Assembly: GCF_000308595.1 (NCBI RefSeq)
Contig: NZ_BAGA01000020.1
Location: 1 to 44,664 of the forward strand
DNA: 44,664 bases
DNA from: Nocardia higoensis NBRC 100133
Lineage (GTDB): Bacteria > Actinomycetota > Actinomycetes > Mycobacteriales > Mycobacteriaceae
Reading direction: 5' to 3'
The first letter of the stretch is position 1. Each line of letters starts with the position of its first letter. Shown here one piece after another: positions 15,748 through 24,306 of the stretch. The translations under genes were made by a program, and so were the position numbers. The notes below the pieces were generated by a model. It saw only the letters and a list, made by a program, of their open reading frames with translations. It had not been told where the DNA came from and did no database searches.

Positions 15748-15819
15748 GTGCAGCGCGCGTATTTCTGGTTTAGCAAGCCGGCCCCGGGTGGGCCGGTCTG
15801 CGGCAACCACCTGCGCTGA
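15748..15819 (+). CDS. Aromatic leader peptide (AroR-like)
   Basis: 23-residue ORF from GTG 15748 to TGA 15817-15819, too short for ordinary gene calling. It begins (V/M)QRAYFWF, with Tyr, Phe, Trp, Phe in a row at codons 5-8, just upstream of the DAHP synthase gene. Its second half overlaps the first of two hairpins. This is the design of ribosome-mediated attenuation: stalling at aromatic codons when aminoacyl-tRNAs are scarce alters folding downstream. Corynebacterium glutamicum has an analogous leader, aroR, before aroF. The likelihood of four consecutive aromatic codons by chance in this GC-rich DNA is low. Function is inferred from position and content. Confidence 0.75.
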   Translation: MQRAYFWFSKPAPGGPVCGNHLR

Positions 15820-15853
15820 CTATCCCACCCCGAGCCGGATGATGGACCGGCTC
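15778..15853 (+). promoter_or_regulatory. Attenuator structures before DAHP synthase
   Basis: Hairpin A is CCGGCCC (15778-15784) with GGGCCGG (15790-15796). Hairpin B is GAGCCGG (15832-15838) with CCGGCTC (15847-15853). The right arm of A extended to 15798 can instead pair with 15845-15853 (9 bp, one G-U), so the two folds are mutually exclusive. There is no T-tract after hairpin B, so termination may be Rho-dependent or control may be translational. Confidence 0.55.
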
Positions 15854-15905
15854 TACGGTGTTCCTGATTTCCGTGGGTCGGCCTGAAGAAAAGGAAACGA
15901 CCACG

Positions 15906-17003
15906 ATGACCACAGCGGTTGACATCGACGCACGCCATGCCGACCTCGATCACCAGCGCACCCTCGCGGTGAGCCCGTTGCGCTCGCCCGCCGAGGTGCG
16001 CATGGTCCACCGGATCACCGATGCCCATGCCGACACCGTCCGTGCGGGCCGCAAGGCCACCGTCGATGTGCTCGAAGGCGCCGACGATCGCCTGATGGTG
16101 ATCGTCGGGCCGTGCTCGGTGCACGATCCCGCCGCCGCGCTGGACTACGCCCGCCGCCTGGCCGCCAAGGCCGACGAGCTGGGCGAGAACCTGCACATCG
16201 TGATGCGGGTCTACTTCGAGAAGCCGCGCACCAGCCTGGGTTGGAAGGGCCTGATCAACGATCCGCACCTGGACGGCTCGTTCGACGTCAACACCGGCCT
16301 GGGTATCGGCCGCAAGCTGCTGGTCGACATCACCGCGCTCGGGCTGCCGGTGGCCTGTGAGTTCCTCGATCCGATCACCCCCCAGTACATCGCCGATCTG
16401 GTGTCCTACGGCGCGATCGGCGCGCGCACCGCGGCCAGCCAGGTGCACCGCCAGCTCAGCAGCGCGCTGTCGATGCCGGTCGGGATCAAGAACGGCACCG
16501 ACGGCGATGTGCAGGTCGCGGTGGACGGCGTGCGCGCGGCCGCGGCCAGCCACGTGTTCCCCGGCACCGATCTCGACGGCCGGGCCGCGCTGATCCGCAC
16601 CTCCGGCAACCCGGACTGCCACGTCATCCTGCGTGGCGGCAGCAACGGCACCAACTACGACGCGGCCTCGGTCGCCGATGCCGGTCTGCGCCTGGAGAAG
16701 GCCGGTCTGGCCCGCCGGGTGGTGGTCGACGCCAGCCACGGCAACTCCAACAAGGACCACAACAAGCAGGTCGACGTGGTCACCGATATCGCGAACCGCA
16801 TCGCCGCCGGTGAGCGCGAAGTCGTCGGCGTCATGCTGGAGAGCTTCCTGGCCGCCGGACGTCAGGATCTGACGCTGGGCCGCGCCGACGAACTGGCCTA
16901 CGGTCAGTCCATCACCGACGCGTGCCTGGATTGGGATACCACCGCCGCTCAGCTCGACCGGCTGGCCGAGGCCGTCGCGGCGCGTCGCGCGACCGCGAAC
17001 TGA
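15906..17003 (+). CDS. aroF: DAHP synthase, class I
   Basis: 365 residues. It condenses phosphoenolpyruvate with erythrose-4-phosphate, the first step of the shikimate pathway. Signature blocks of the class I AroF/G/H type are present: VIVGPCSVHDP, YFEKPRTSLGWKGLINDP, GARTAASQVHRQLSS, VDASHGNSNKDHNKQ and GVMLESFLAAGRQ. ATG 15906 has AAAGGAAA upstream; a longer GTG start at 15858 is unlikely because it begins inside the attenuator. The aromatic leader peptide 86 bp upstream implies control by aromatic amino-acid supply. Its product feeds chorismate, the substrate of the salicylate synthase 4 kb to the left. Named aroF by analogy with Corynebacterium. Confidence 0.93.
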   Translation: MTTAVDIDARHADLDHQRTLAVSPLRSPAEVRMVHRITDAHADTVRAGRKATVDVLEGADDRLMVIVGPCSVHDPAAALDYARRLAAKADELGENLHIVMRVYFEKPRTSLGWKGLINDPHLDGSFDVNTGLGIGRKLLVDITALGLPVACEFLDPITPQYIADLVSYGAIGARTAASQVHRQLSSALSMPVGIKNGTDGDVQVAVDGVRAAAASHVFPGTDLDGRAALIRTSGNPDCHVILRGGSNGTNYDAASVADAGLRLEKAGLARRVVVDASHGNSNKDHNKQVDVVTDIANRIAAGEREVVGVMLESFLAAGRQDLTLGRADELAYGQSITDACLDWDTTAAQLDRLAEAVAARRATAN

Positions 17004-17018
17004 CCGGCGCCCTACCGA

Positions 17019-17062
17019 TCGGCGCCCCTCGGACCTTCGTGCGGAGGTCCGAGGGGCGCCGA
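17019..17062 (+). terminator. Terminator of the DAHP synthase gene
   Basis: Perfect 18-bp inverted repeat (17019-17036 and 17045-17062) 16 bp past the stop codon. Confidence 0.88.
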
Positions 17063-17154
17063 ACTCATCTCAGCTGCCGAGTCCGGCTCGGTGTCGGATC
17101 CGCATCAGCCGCCTGATCGGCCCGGGCTGCCGAATCAGCCTCGGCGACACATGA

Positions 17155-17373
17155 TCACGGGTAGGTCGAGCCGGTGAAGAAGTCGCCGGTCGAGGAGCCG
17201 AGGCCGGCATCGGGGGTGGACGAGCCCAGCCCCACGTCGCCGGTGGAGGATCCGTTGAAGAAGTCGCCCGTGCCCGCGATCAGATCGTGTGCCACTTCGC
17301 GGATCGCGCCGAGTACCGTTCCGGCCACCTCCGACGCGGCCGGATGCAGCAACAGGTCGAGATAGGCGCTCAT
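17155..17373 (-). CDS. Small repeat-containing hypothetical protein
   Basis: 72 residues. The first half (MSAYLDLLLHPAASEVAGTV and a short helix) is followed by imperfect repeats: TGDFFNGSS, TGDVGLGSS, TPDAGLGSS, TGDFFTGS. An AAAGGGGG ribosome-binding site eight bases before the ATG at 17373 supports translation. No signal peptide, membrane segment or recognised domain is visible. The repeat part is also repetitive at the DNA level. It is divergent from the aminotransferase gene across 182 bp. I do not recognise it. Confidence 0.6.
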   Translation of the reverse strand: MSAYLDLLLHPAASEVAGTVLGAIREVAHDLIAGTGDFFNGSSTGDVGLGSSTPDAGLGSSTGDFFTGSTYP

Positions 17374-17499
17374 CTGCGCCCCCTTTCATGCACCGCCGCC
17401 GAGACGGCGGTAGTGGTGTGAGGTAGAACACGAGGAGGCTAGCCGTCGCCCCGGAACCACACAACCATGCAGGTAGAAGGGCGAAAATGAATGTGAAAT

Positions 17500-17514
17500 A
17501 TAGCCTTTCGCTAT
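17500..17514. promoter_or_regulatory. Palindrome in the dapC upstream region
   Basis: ATAGC-CTTTC-GCTAT is a perfect palindrome in an AT-rich patch 42-56 bp before the dapC start and 127 bp upstream of the divergent small ORF. A -10-like TACTCT at 17543-17548 would start the dapC transcript at its ATG (leaderless). Confidence 0.4.
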
Positions 17515-17555
17515 CTGTTCGCAACTTTGGCGACCGCTCGGCTACTCTGCGACAT

Positions 17556-18734
17556 ATGCCAGCACGTCCCGCCACTGTCGAACGACTGCGCCCGTTCGGC
17601 GCCACGATCTTCGCCGAAATGACCGAACTCGCCGTCACGCACGACGCGGTGAATCTCGGGCAGGGCTTTCCCGATTCCGACGGACCAGCGGGGATGTTGG
17701 AGGTCGCCCGCCGGGCCATCGCCGACGGGCTGAACCAGTATCCGCCGGGGCGCGGAATGCCGGTGCTGCGCAATGCGATCGCCGCGGACCGGTTGCGCCG
17801 GTACGGCACCGAATACGATCCCGGCACCGAGATCCTGGTGACCGTCGGCGCCACCGAGGCCATCAGCGCGACCCTGCTCGGCCTGGTCGAGCCGGGCCAG
17901 GAGGTCGTGCTCATCGAGCCCTACTACGACTCCTACTCCGCGGCCGTCGCCCTGGCGGGTGCGCGGCGCCGCACCGCCCGGCTCGTCGCCGACGGCGACC
18001 GGTTCGTCCTCGACCTGGACAGCCTGCGCGCCGCCGTCACCCCGGCCACCCGGCTGATCATGCTGAACTCACCGCACAATCCCACCGGCGCCGTCCTGTC
18101 CCGCGACGATCTCGCCGCCATCGCCGAGATCGCCTGCGAGCACGACCTTCTCGTGGCCACCGACGAGGTGTACGAGCATCTGGTCTACGACGGGGCCGAA
18201 CACATCAGCATCTCGACCCTGCCCGGTATGGCCGAGCGCACCGTGGTGATCTCCAGCGCCGCCAAGACCTTCAGTGTGACCGGCTGGAAGATCGGCTGGG
18301 TGTGCGCCCCGGCCTACCTGCTCGACGCGGTGCTCGCGGCCAAGCAGTTCCTGACCTTCGTCGGCGGCGGCCCGTTCCAGCCCGCCGTCGCGCACGCGCT
18401 GACCGAGGAGATGGACTGGGTCGCCCGGCTGCGGGATTCGTTGTCGGACAGGCGCACCCGTCTCTCCGCCGCGCTGGCAGCGAGCGGCTTCGAGGTGAAG
18501 GCGAGCGACGGCGGCTATTTCGTCTGCGCGGACATCACTGCGCTCGGCGAGACCGACGGTCTGGCCTTCTGTCGCGCGCTGCCCGCCTCGCTCGGGGTCG
18601 CGGCCGTGCCGGTGAGCGTGTTCGCCGACAACAAGGAGCCGTGGCAGAGCCTGGTGCGCTTCACCTTCTGCAAGCGCGACGAGACCCTCGACGAGGGCGT
18701 CCGGCGACTGCGCAAGGGAGCGAGCCGGTCCTGA
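17556..18734 (+). CDS. dapC: N-succinyldiaminopimelate aminotransferase-like, class I
   Basis: 392-residue PLP aminotransferase, fold type I. It shows VNLGQGFPD (32-40), NSPHNPTG (N175), TDEVYEHL (D203, Y206) and the PLP lysine K237 in SSAAKTFSVTGWKIGW. It follows remembered M. tuberculosis DapC (Rv0858c) closely over its length, including the C-terminal LVRFTFCKRDETLDE. DapC acts in the succinylase branch of lysine/diaminopimelate synthesis; the wider family also includes kynurenine and methionine aminotransferases, so substrate is inferred. The ATG at 17556 is preferred over 17487, because a -10 lies just before it. In M. tuberculosis it also lies near the XPB gene. Confidence 0.88.
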   Translation: MPARPATVERLRPFGATIFAEMTELAVTHDAVNLGQGFPDSDGPAGMLEVARRAIADGLNQYPPGRGMPVLRNAIAADRLRRYGTEYDPGTEILVTVGATEAISATLLGLVEPGQEVVLIEPYYDSYSAAVALAGARRRTARLVADGDRFVLDLDSLRAAVTPATRLIMLNSPHNPTGAVLSRDDLAAIAEIACEHDLLVATDEVYEHLVYDGAEHISISTLPGMAERTVVISSAAKTFSVTGWKIGWVCAPAYLLDAVLAAKQFLTFVGGGPFQPAVAHALTEEMDWVARLRDSLSDRRTRLSAALAASGFEVKASDGGYFVCADITALGETDGLAFCRALPASLGVAAVPVSVFADNKEPWQSLVRFTFCKRDETLDEGVRRLRKGASRS

Positions 18735-18739
18735 CCGAA

Positions 18740-18782
18740 GTCGCAGGCAAACCTGACACTCCCTGACGGGTCTGCCTGCGAC
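18740..18782 (+). terminator. Hairpin after dapC
   Basis: 10-bp inverted repeat GTCGCAGGCA (18740-18749) with TGCCTGCGAC (18773-18782) and a partly paired 23-nt interior, filling the gap before the next gene. Likely terminator or attenuator. Confidence 0.55.
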
Positions 18783-18791
18783 GATCGTCGC

Positions 18792-19343
18792 ATGACGACG
18801 AAGTACTACACCGCCTCCAGTCTCGACGGCTTCCTCGCCGACGAGGACAACTCGCTGACCTGGCTCTTCGCCGTGGACGACGACGGCCGCAGCGGCGAGG
18901 AGATCGCCGCGTTCATCGCCGACCTGAGCGCCATGTGCATGGGCGCGACCACCTACGAGTGGCTGCTGGCCAACGAACCCCCGGAGACCTGGACGAAGAC
19001 CTACGGCGATATGCCCTGCTGGATCTTCACCCACCGCGACCTGCCCGCCATTCCCGGCGCCAACCTGCGTTTCGTCTCCGGCGACGTCGCCGCCGTGCAC
19101 CGGGAGATGGCGGAGGTCGCGGGCGAGGGCCACATCTGGGTGGTGGGCGGGGGCGACCTGGCCGGCCAGTTCGCCGACGCCGGCCTGCTCGACGAGGTGA
19201 TCGTGTCCATCGCCCCGGTCACCCTCGGCTCCGGCGCGCCCCTGCTGCCCCGCCGCATCCTCTCCGACCGCCTGCGCCTGACCTCCTCGTCCACCATGGG
19301 TCAGTTCGCCGTGCTCAGCTATGCGGTGAGCGCTCCGGCCTGA
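18792..19343 (+). CDS. Dihydrofolate reductase family protein (RibD C-terminal-like)
   Basis: 183 residues. It starts MTTKYYTASSLDGFLAD, has a CMGATTYEWLL helix and the GHIWVVGGGDLAGQFADAGLLDEV block, then TLGSGAPLLPRR; together these mark the RibD-C/YyaP-like reductase family. These are NADPH-binding folds related to dihydrofolate reductase; few have known substrates. ATG 18792 lies nine bases after the preceding hairpin with little ribosome-binding sequence. It is unlikely to be the essential FolA because the sequence is of the divergent family. Confidence 0.87.
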   Translation: MTTKYYTASSLDGFLADEDNSLTWLFAVDDDGRSGEEIAAFIADLSAMCMGATTYEWLLANEPPETWTKTYGDMPCWIFTHRDLPAIPGANLRFVSGDVAAVHREMAEVAGEGHIWVVGGGDLAGQFADAGLLDEVIVSIAPVTLGSGAPLLPRRILSDRLRLTSSSTMGQFAVLSYAVSAPA

Positions 19344-19367
19344 CCGGGTCCCGGCCGCAGCGCCGGT

Positions 19368-19399
19368 CGGCCCCGGGGGCTACGACGTCCCCGGGGCCG
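19368..19399. terminator. Hairpin between the RibD-like and LysE genes
   Basis: 11-bp perfect stem (19368-19378 and 19389-19399) between two convergent genes, usable on both strands. Confidence 0.7.
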
Positions 19400-19421
19400 C
19401 GCTGCTGCGGGCGCCGGATGG

Positions 19422-20075
19422 TCAGGCGGGGGCAGGCCGGGTGCGATCGGCGACCAGGAAGACGGCGACGCCGGCCAGCATGGTGCCCATGACGTAGCGC
19501 TGGGTGCGCAACCAGAGCGGGCGGCGGGTCAGGAAGCCGACCAGGCCGCCCGCGGCGAGCACGATCGATGCGTTGACGGCCAGGGCCACGGTGATCTGCA
19601 CCGCGCCCAGGGCCAGGCTCTGCAACCAGACGGGGCTGTGCCCGGGGCGGACGAACTGCGGGATCAGCGCCATGTACATGACGGCGATCTTCGGATTGAG
19701 CAGATTGGTGACCAGCCCCATCGTGAACAGCCTGCGCGGCGGGTCGGTGGGGAGATCGGCCGGGGCGAACACCGAGACCCCGCCGGGACGCAGCGCGTTC
19801 CAGGCCAGCCACAGCAGGTAGGCCGCGCCCGCCAGCTTCACCGCCAGATACAGGCCGGGCACCACCGCGAACACCGCCGTGATGCCCGCTGTCGCCGCCG
19901 CCAGGTACACCGCGAAACCGGCCGCCACCCCGCCGAGGGACACCAGTCCGGCCCGTCTGCCCTGCGCGACCGTGCGGGAGACCAGATACATCATGTTCGG
20001 TCCCGGGGTGAGCACCATCGCCAGCGCCGCCGCCGCCGCGACACCGAGAACCGCCGCCGTCTCGATCATGCTCAT
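19422..20075 (-). CDS. LysE/RhtB family exporter
   Basis: 217-residue inner-membrane protein with about six hydrophobic segments. The LysE signature LTPGPNMMYLVSRTVAQGRRAGL is near the N-terminus and NLLNPKIAVMYMALIPQFV lies in the middle. The family exports amino acids or their analogues. The ATG at 20075 is preferred (GTGAGGATC before it); a second Met lies two codons later. It is divergent from the XPB gene across 233 bp in which I see no clear operator. Substrate cannot be read. Confidence 0.9.
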   Translation of the reverse strand: MSMIETAAVLGVAAAAALAMVLTPGPNMMYLVSRTVAQGRRAGLVSLGGVAAGFAVYLAAATAGITAVFAVVPGLYLAVKLAGAAYLLWLAWNALRPGGVSVFAPADLPTDPPRRLFTMGLVTNLLNPKIAVMYMALIPQFVRPGHSPVWLQSLALGAVQITVALAVNASIVLAAGGLVGFLTRRPLWLRTQRYVMGTMLAGVAVFLVADRTRPAPA

Positions 20076-20308
20076 GATCCTCACCTGCCCCGCCTGTCGT
20101 GTCTCGGTCCACTCGGCACCGGCTGGCATGGCCTCCCGAGCGGACCCGTCCGGAACAAAACCGCCGCCCCGGACGCTGTACCGGCGAGAACGCGCCGTGG
20201 GGAGTGTCGGCGGGGTCGGGGACAATGGGCACAACCCCCTACCAGGGACAGGGCAGCGCCGAGCTGTGCGGGCAGACCCGTGCCGGTGCGCCGAGACGAG
20301 GAGAGACT

Positions 20309-21967
20309 GTGACCGACGGTCCGCTGATCGTGCAAAGTGACAAGACCCTGCTGCTGGAGGTCGACCACGAACTGGCCGACGCCGCCCGGCAGGCCATCGC
20401 GCCGTTCGCCGAACTCGAACGCGCCCCGGAGCACGTGCACACCTACCGGGTGACCCCGCTGGCGCTGTGGAACGCGCGCGCGGCCGGGCACGACGCCGAG
20501 CAGGTCGTCGACGCACTGGTCAGCTTCTCGCGCTACGCGGTGCCCCAGCCGCTGCTGGTCGACATCGTCGACACCATGGCCCGCTACGGCCGCCTGCAGC
20601 TGGTCAAGCATCCCGCGCACGGGCTCACCCTGGTGAGCCTGGACCGCGCGGTGCTCGAGGAAGTGTTGCGGCACAAGAAGATCGCCCCGATGCTGGGCGC
20701 GCGCATCGACGACGACACGGTGATCGTGCACCCCTCCGAACGTGGCCGGATCAAGCAGATGCTGCTCAAGATCGGCTGGCCCGCCGACGACCTGGCCGGT
20801 TATGTCGACGGCGAGGCGCACGCGATCGACCTCGACTACGAGGGCGGGCACTGGCAGCTGCGCGATTACCAGGAACTGGCCGCCGATTCGTTCTGGGCGG
20901 GTGGTTCCGGCGTGGTGGTGCTGCCCTGCGGCGCGGGCAAGACGATGGTCGGCGCGGCCGCGATGGCCAAGGCCAAGGCGACCACCCTGATCCTGGTGAC
21001 CAACACCGTCGCGGGCAGGCAATGGCGGCGCGAACTGCTGGCGCGCACCTCGCTCACCGAGGACGAGATCGGCGAGTACTCCGGCGAGCGCAAGGAGATC
21101 CGCCCGGTCACCATCGCCACCTATCAGGTGATCACCCGGCGCACCAAGGGCGAGTACAAGCACCTGGAGCTGTTCGACAGCCGCGACTGGGGCCTGGTGA
21201 TCTACGACGAGGTGCACCTGCTGCCCGCGCCGGTCTTCCGGATGACCGCCGATCTGCAGTCCCGGCGCAGGCTGGGCCTGACCGCGACGCTGGTGCGCGA
21301 GGACGGCCGCGAGGGCGATGTGTTCTCCCTCATCGGCCCCAAGCGCTACGACGCGCCGTGGAAGGACATCGAGGCGCAGGGCTGGATCGCGCCCGCCGAG
21401 TGCATCGAGGTGCGCGTCACGCTCACCGACGCCGAGCGGATGGCCTACGCCACCGCCGAGCCGGAGGAACGCTACAAGCTGTGCTCGACCGCGCACACCA
21501 AGGTCGCGGTGGTCGAGTCCATCCTCGACAGGCATCCCGATTCCCAGAAACTGGTGATCGGCGCCTACCTCGACCAGCTCGAGGAACTGGGCGCGGCGCT
21601 GGATGCGCCGGTGATCCAGGGCTCGACCAAGACCAAGGAACGCGAGGCGCTCTTCGACGCCTTCCGGCGCGGCGAGATCCCGGTGCTGGTGGTGAGCAAG
21701 GTCGCCAACTTCTCCATCGACCTGCCCGAGGCCTCGGTGGCGGTGCAGGTGTCGGGCACCTTCGGCTCGCGGCAGGAGGAGGCCCAGCGCCTCGGCCGGC
21801 TGCTGCGTCCCAAACACGACGGCGGCCAGGCGCACTTCTATTCGGTGGTCTCCCGCGACACCCTCGACGCCGACTACGCCGCGCACCGGCAGCGCTTCCT
21901 CGCCGAGCAGGGTTACGCGTACCGCATCACCGACGCCGACGATCTGCTCGGTCCGGCGATCGGGTGA
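20309..21967 (+). CDS. XPB-type DNA repair helicase
   Basis: 552-residue SF2 helicase of the XPB/ERCC3 family, a 3'-to-5' DNA helicase/translocase. The N-terminal damage-recognition-like domain occupies about residues 1-175. Walker A is LPCGAGKT (K211), the DEVH box is D300-H303, and the XPB-specific RED motif is in ATLVREDGREGD (R330-D332). Motif VI is QEEAQRLGRLLRP. Length matches mycobacterial XPB (about 540 residues). GTG 20309 is chosen because GAGGAGAG precedes it; the frame stays open 210 bp further up without homology. The separate XPB-associated protein is encoded 4 kb downstream. Confidence 0.95.
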   Translation: MTDGPLIVQSDKTLLLEVDHELADAARQAIAPFAELERAPEHVHTYRVTPLALWNARAAGHDAEQVVDALVSFSRYAVPQPLLVDIVDTMARYGRLQLVKHPAHGLTLVSLDRAVLEEVLRHKKIAPMLGARIDDDTVIVHPSERGRIKQMLLKIGWPADDLAGYVDGEAHAIDLDYEGGHWQLRDYQELAADSFWAGGSGVVVLPCGAGKTMVGAAAMAKAKATTLILVTNTVAGRQWRRELLARTSLTEDEIGEYSGERKEIRPVTIATYQVITRRTKGEYKHLELFDSRDWGLVIYDEVHLLPAPVFRMTADLQSRRRLGLTATLVREDGREGDVFSLIGPKRYDAPWKDIEAQGWIAPAECIEVRVTLTDAERMAYATAEPEERYKLCSTAHTKVAVVESILDRHPDSQKLVIGAYLDQLEELGAALDAPVIQGSTKTKEREALFDAFRRGEIPVLVVSKVANFSIDLPEASVAVQVSGTFGSRQEEAQRLGRLLRPKHDGGQAHFYSVVSRDTLDADYAAHRQRFLAEQGYAYRITDADDLLGPAIG

Positions 21968-22001
21968 GCGCGCCGGTCGGGCAACAGACGCGGCCGGATA
22001 A

Positions 22002-22020
22002 GTGGAGGCAAAACCTCCAC
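22002..22020 (+). other. Hairpin between XPB and DUF3239 genes
   Basis: GTGGAGG-CAAAA-CCTCCAC (7-bp stem) in the 74-bp gap, 22 bp before the next GTG start. It could end the XPB transcript or regulate the next gene. Confidence 0.45.
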
Positions 22021-22041
22021 AACGTGTGCTAGGAAGAATAC

Positions 22042-22707
22042 GTGCGAAGCTTCGAATTCGCGGTGGACCGGGGGCATGCACACGCGGTGAACGAGGTGCT
22101 CGCCGACATGCGTCGCCGTCGCCTGCTCGCGATCGCCGCCGCGATCGCCTCGGCACTGGTGACCACCCTGCTCGTCCGCCTGGACCATCCGTGGTCCTAT
22201 CTGCTCGCGGTGGCCTCGGCACTCGGCACGATCATCGCCCTGTGGGTGGCGCTGCGCGCGCCGCGCCGGTCGAGCATCGAACACCTCTACGCCACCGGCG
22301 AACTGGTGCCCGCGGTCGTCGCCCACATCCGGCCCCGCGCCCTGGTGCTGCTGGCCCTGGTCGATGTGGCAGGTCCGGAGTCGCCCGGTCCTCGCTACGC
22401 GCTGGTGACCCGCCGGGTCCGCGATCTGCCCGGTCACGAGAAGCGTCCCGGCGAGCGGGTGCCCGCGGTGGCGGTGCGTATCGACACGGCGCCGCGGCCG
22501 GTGGGGGAGCGCTGGCAGTCGGTGGACGCCATGCCGATCGCCTGGGGCACCACCGACGCGGCGGTCATCGAGCGGGCCCGCGCGGCCATCACCGAAGCGG
22601 AGTGGCGACTGCTCGCCGACAATCTCGCGCTCGCCGAGAAAGTGCGGCGAACCACCGCCAAACGCCTGCTGCTCGACCACCGGCAACTGCCCGACCTGGG
22701 CGGTTGA
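22042..22707 (+). CDS. DUF3239-like membrane protein
   Basis: 221 residues with two membrane segments close together near the N-terminus (about residues 28-46 and 52-70), then a soluble domain of about 150 residues containing IEHLYATGELVPAVVAHIRPR, RYALVTRRVRDLPGHEKRPGERVPAVAV and a C-terminal helix with LADNLALAEKVR. This resembles the DUF3239 proteins of Corynebacteriales; function unknown. GTG at 22042 is preceded by AGGAAG. A single gene between XPB and the peptidase. Confidence 0.72.
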   Translation: MRSFEFAVDRGHAHAVNEVLADMRRRRLLAIAAAIASALVTTLLVRLDHPWSYLLAVASALGTIIALWVALRAPRRSSIEHLYATGELVPAVVAHIRPRALVLLALVDVAGPESPGPRYALVTRRVRDLPGHEKRPGERVPAVAVRIDTAPRPVGERWQSVDAMPIAWGTTDAAVIERARAAITEAEWRLLADNLALAEKVRRTTAKRLLLDHRQLPDLGG

Positions 22708-22895
22708 TCCGGCGGACGCGGAGCGCGGGTACTCGCTCGATAGTCCGGCGCCGGGCCGCGGCGCATTCACGCGGGTTCGGTGCCGTCCGGCGGAGCGCGG
22801 CGGCGCGTCGGGCGGCCGGGTGGTCCCGAAGCGCTAGCGTGCACGGTGGACCCGGCTCTCCGGCCGGGCGGCGGCGCGGAAAAGGGGTGGCAGCG

Positions 22896-24296
22896 GTGCG
22901 ATCGGCGATTCTCGGCGCGGTGGTGGTCGGCGTGCTGCTCGCGGGCACGAGCGAGGCAGCGGCGCAACCGGATCCGTTCGTCGGCGCGCCGGGGCTCGGC
23001 GACCCCTACTACCCGCTCGACGGTAACGGTGGCTACGACGTGCGCCACTACGACATCACCATCGCCTACGATCCGCCGAGCCGGCGGCTGGACGGCACCG
23101 CCCGCATCGACGCGGTGACCACTCAGCCGCTGCGCGCGTTCAACCTCGACTACAGCGGCCCGCCGGTCACCGGCGTGACGGTCAACCGGCTCCCGGCCGC
23201 CTTCGACCGCAATGGCGAACACGAGCTCACCGTCACCCCCTTGCTGCCCCTGTTGCCGGGCCTGCCGGTCATCGTGGAGGTCGCCTACAGCGGCGAGGTG
23301 ATCGAGAACTCAGGGGAGGGCTGGACGTTCTCTCCCAGCGGCGGCGCTTTCGTCGCCGGTGAGCCACATTCGGCCACCAGCTGGTACCCGCTCAACGACA
23401 CTCCGCTGGACAAGGCGACTTTCACACTGCGCGCCACCGTCCCCGCCGAGTGGCAGGTCGTCTCCATCGGCAGGCGCACCGGCGACGCGGTGACGGGTGC
23501 CTCGCGCACCGTCACCTGGGAGTCGCGGCAGCCGGTGATCGGCTACCTCACCACCGTCGCCGTCGACCGGTTCACCTTCCTCGACCAGCGCCGCGCCGAC
23601 GGCACCCCGCTGCTGAGCGCCTTCGCCCCCGCGGCCGAGGACAAGATCGCCCTCGAACGCAGGCTGCCGCAGATCCTCGACGTCATCGAGCAGCTCTACG
23701 GTCCGTATCCCTTCGACACCGCGGGCGGCATCCACCTCGACACCGTGCTGCCGTTCTCGCTGGAGACCCAGACCCGCCCGCTGTACGCGCCGTGGACCGA
23801 CCTGAACACGGTCGTGCACGAGATCGCCCACCAGTGGTGGGGCGATTCGGTGACGATCCGGAACTGGTCCGACATCTGCCTGCACGAATGCTTCGCCAGC
23901 TACACCGCGGACTACCTCTGGCCGGAACGCGTCGAGGGGCTCGATGTGGACGCGCACTACCGCGCGACTCTCGCCGATCACAGCAGCTCGCCGGAATTCT
24001 GGGAAATCCCGCTGCAGAATCCCGGCGCTGGACGGGAATTCAAGTCGGTCTACTCCCGTGGACCACTGTTCCTGCACGCCCTGCGCAGGCTGATCGGCGA
24101 CGACGTGTTCTTCGCCGCGCTGCCGGAATTCCAGGCTCGCCACGCGTACGGGAACGCCACCATGGCCGACCTCCGCGCGTTCGTGCAATCGAAGACAGGA
24201 ACGGATCTGACCGGATTCTTCTCCGCCTGGCTCGACGGGACCACCCCGCCGCCGACGGAATATCTCTACCCCGCGGATCTGCGCCCGCGGGGATAG
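22896..24296 (+). CDS. Secreted M1-family metallopeptidase
   Basis: 466 residues with a signal peptide (about 1-24, ending AAAQ). The gluzincin motif HEIAHQWWGDS gives H308, E309 and H312, with the third zinc ligand E331 exactly 18 residues on in LHECFASY. The exopeptidase loop reads PFSLETQ in place of GAMEN, as in many short actinobacterial M1 enzymes. A proton-donor-type tyrosine region (FKSVYSRGPLFLHALR) follows. The N-terminal half is the usual beta-saddle (YDVRHYDITIAYD). GTG 22896 sits eight bases after AAGGGG; an in-frame GTG at 22887 is the alternative. It probably trims peptides outside the membrane. Confidence 0.92.
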   Translation: MRSAILGAVVVGVLLAGTSEAAAQPDPFVGAPGLGDPYYPLDGNGGYDVRHYDITIAYDPPSRRLDGTARIDAVTTQPLRAFNLDYSGPPVTGVTVNRLPAAFDRNGEHELTVTPLLPLLPGLPVIVEVAYSGEVIENSGEGWTFSPSGGAFVAGEPHSATSWYPLNDTPLDKATFTLRATVPAEWQVVSIGRRTGDAVTGASRTVTWESRQPVIGYLTTVAVDRFTFLDQRRADGTPLLSAFAPAAEDKIALERRLPQILDVIEQLYGPYPFDTAGGIHLDTVLPFSLETQTRPLYAPWTDLNTVVHEIAHQWWGDSVTIRNWSDICLHECFASYTADYLWPERVEGLDVDAHYRATLADHSSSPEFWEIPLQNPGAGREFKSVYSRGPLFLHALRRLIGDDVFFAALPEFQARHAYGNATMADLRAFVQSKTGTDLTGFFSAWLDGTTPPPTEYLYPADLRPRG

Positions 24297-24306
24297 CCGA
24301 ACGCGG

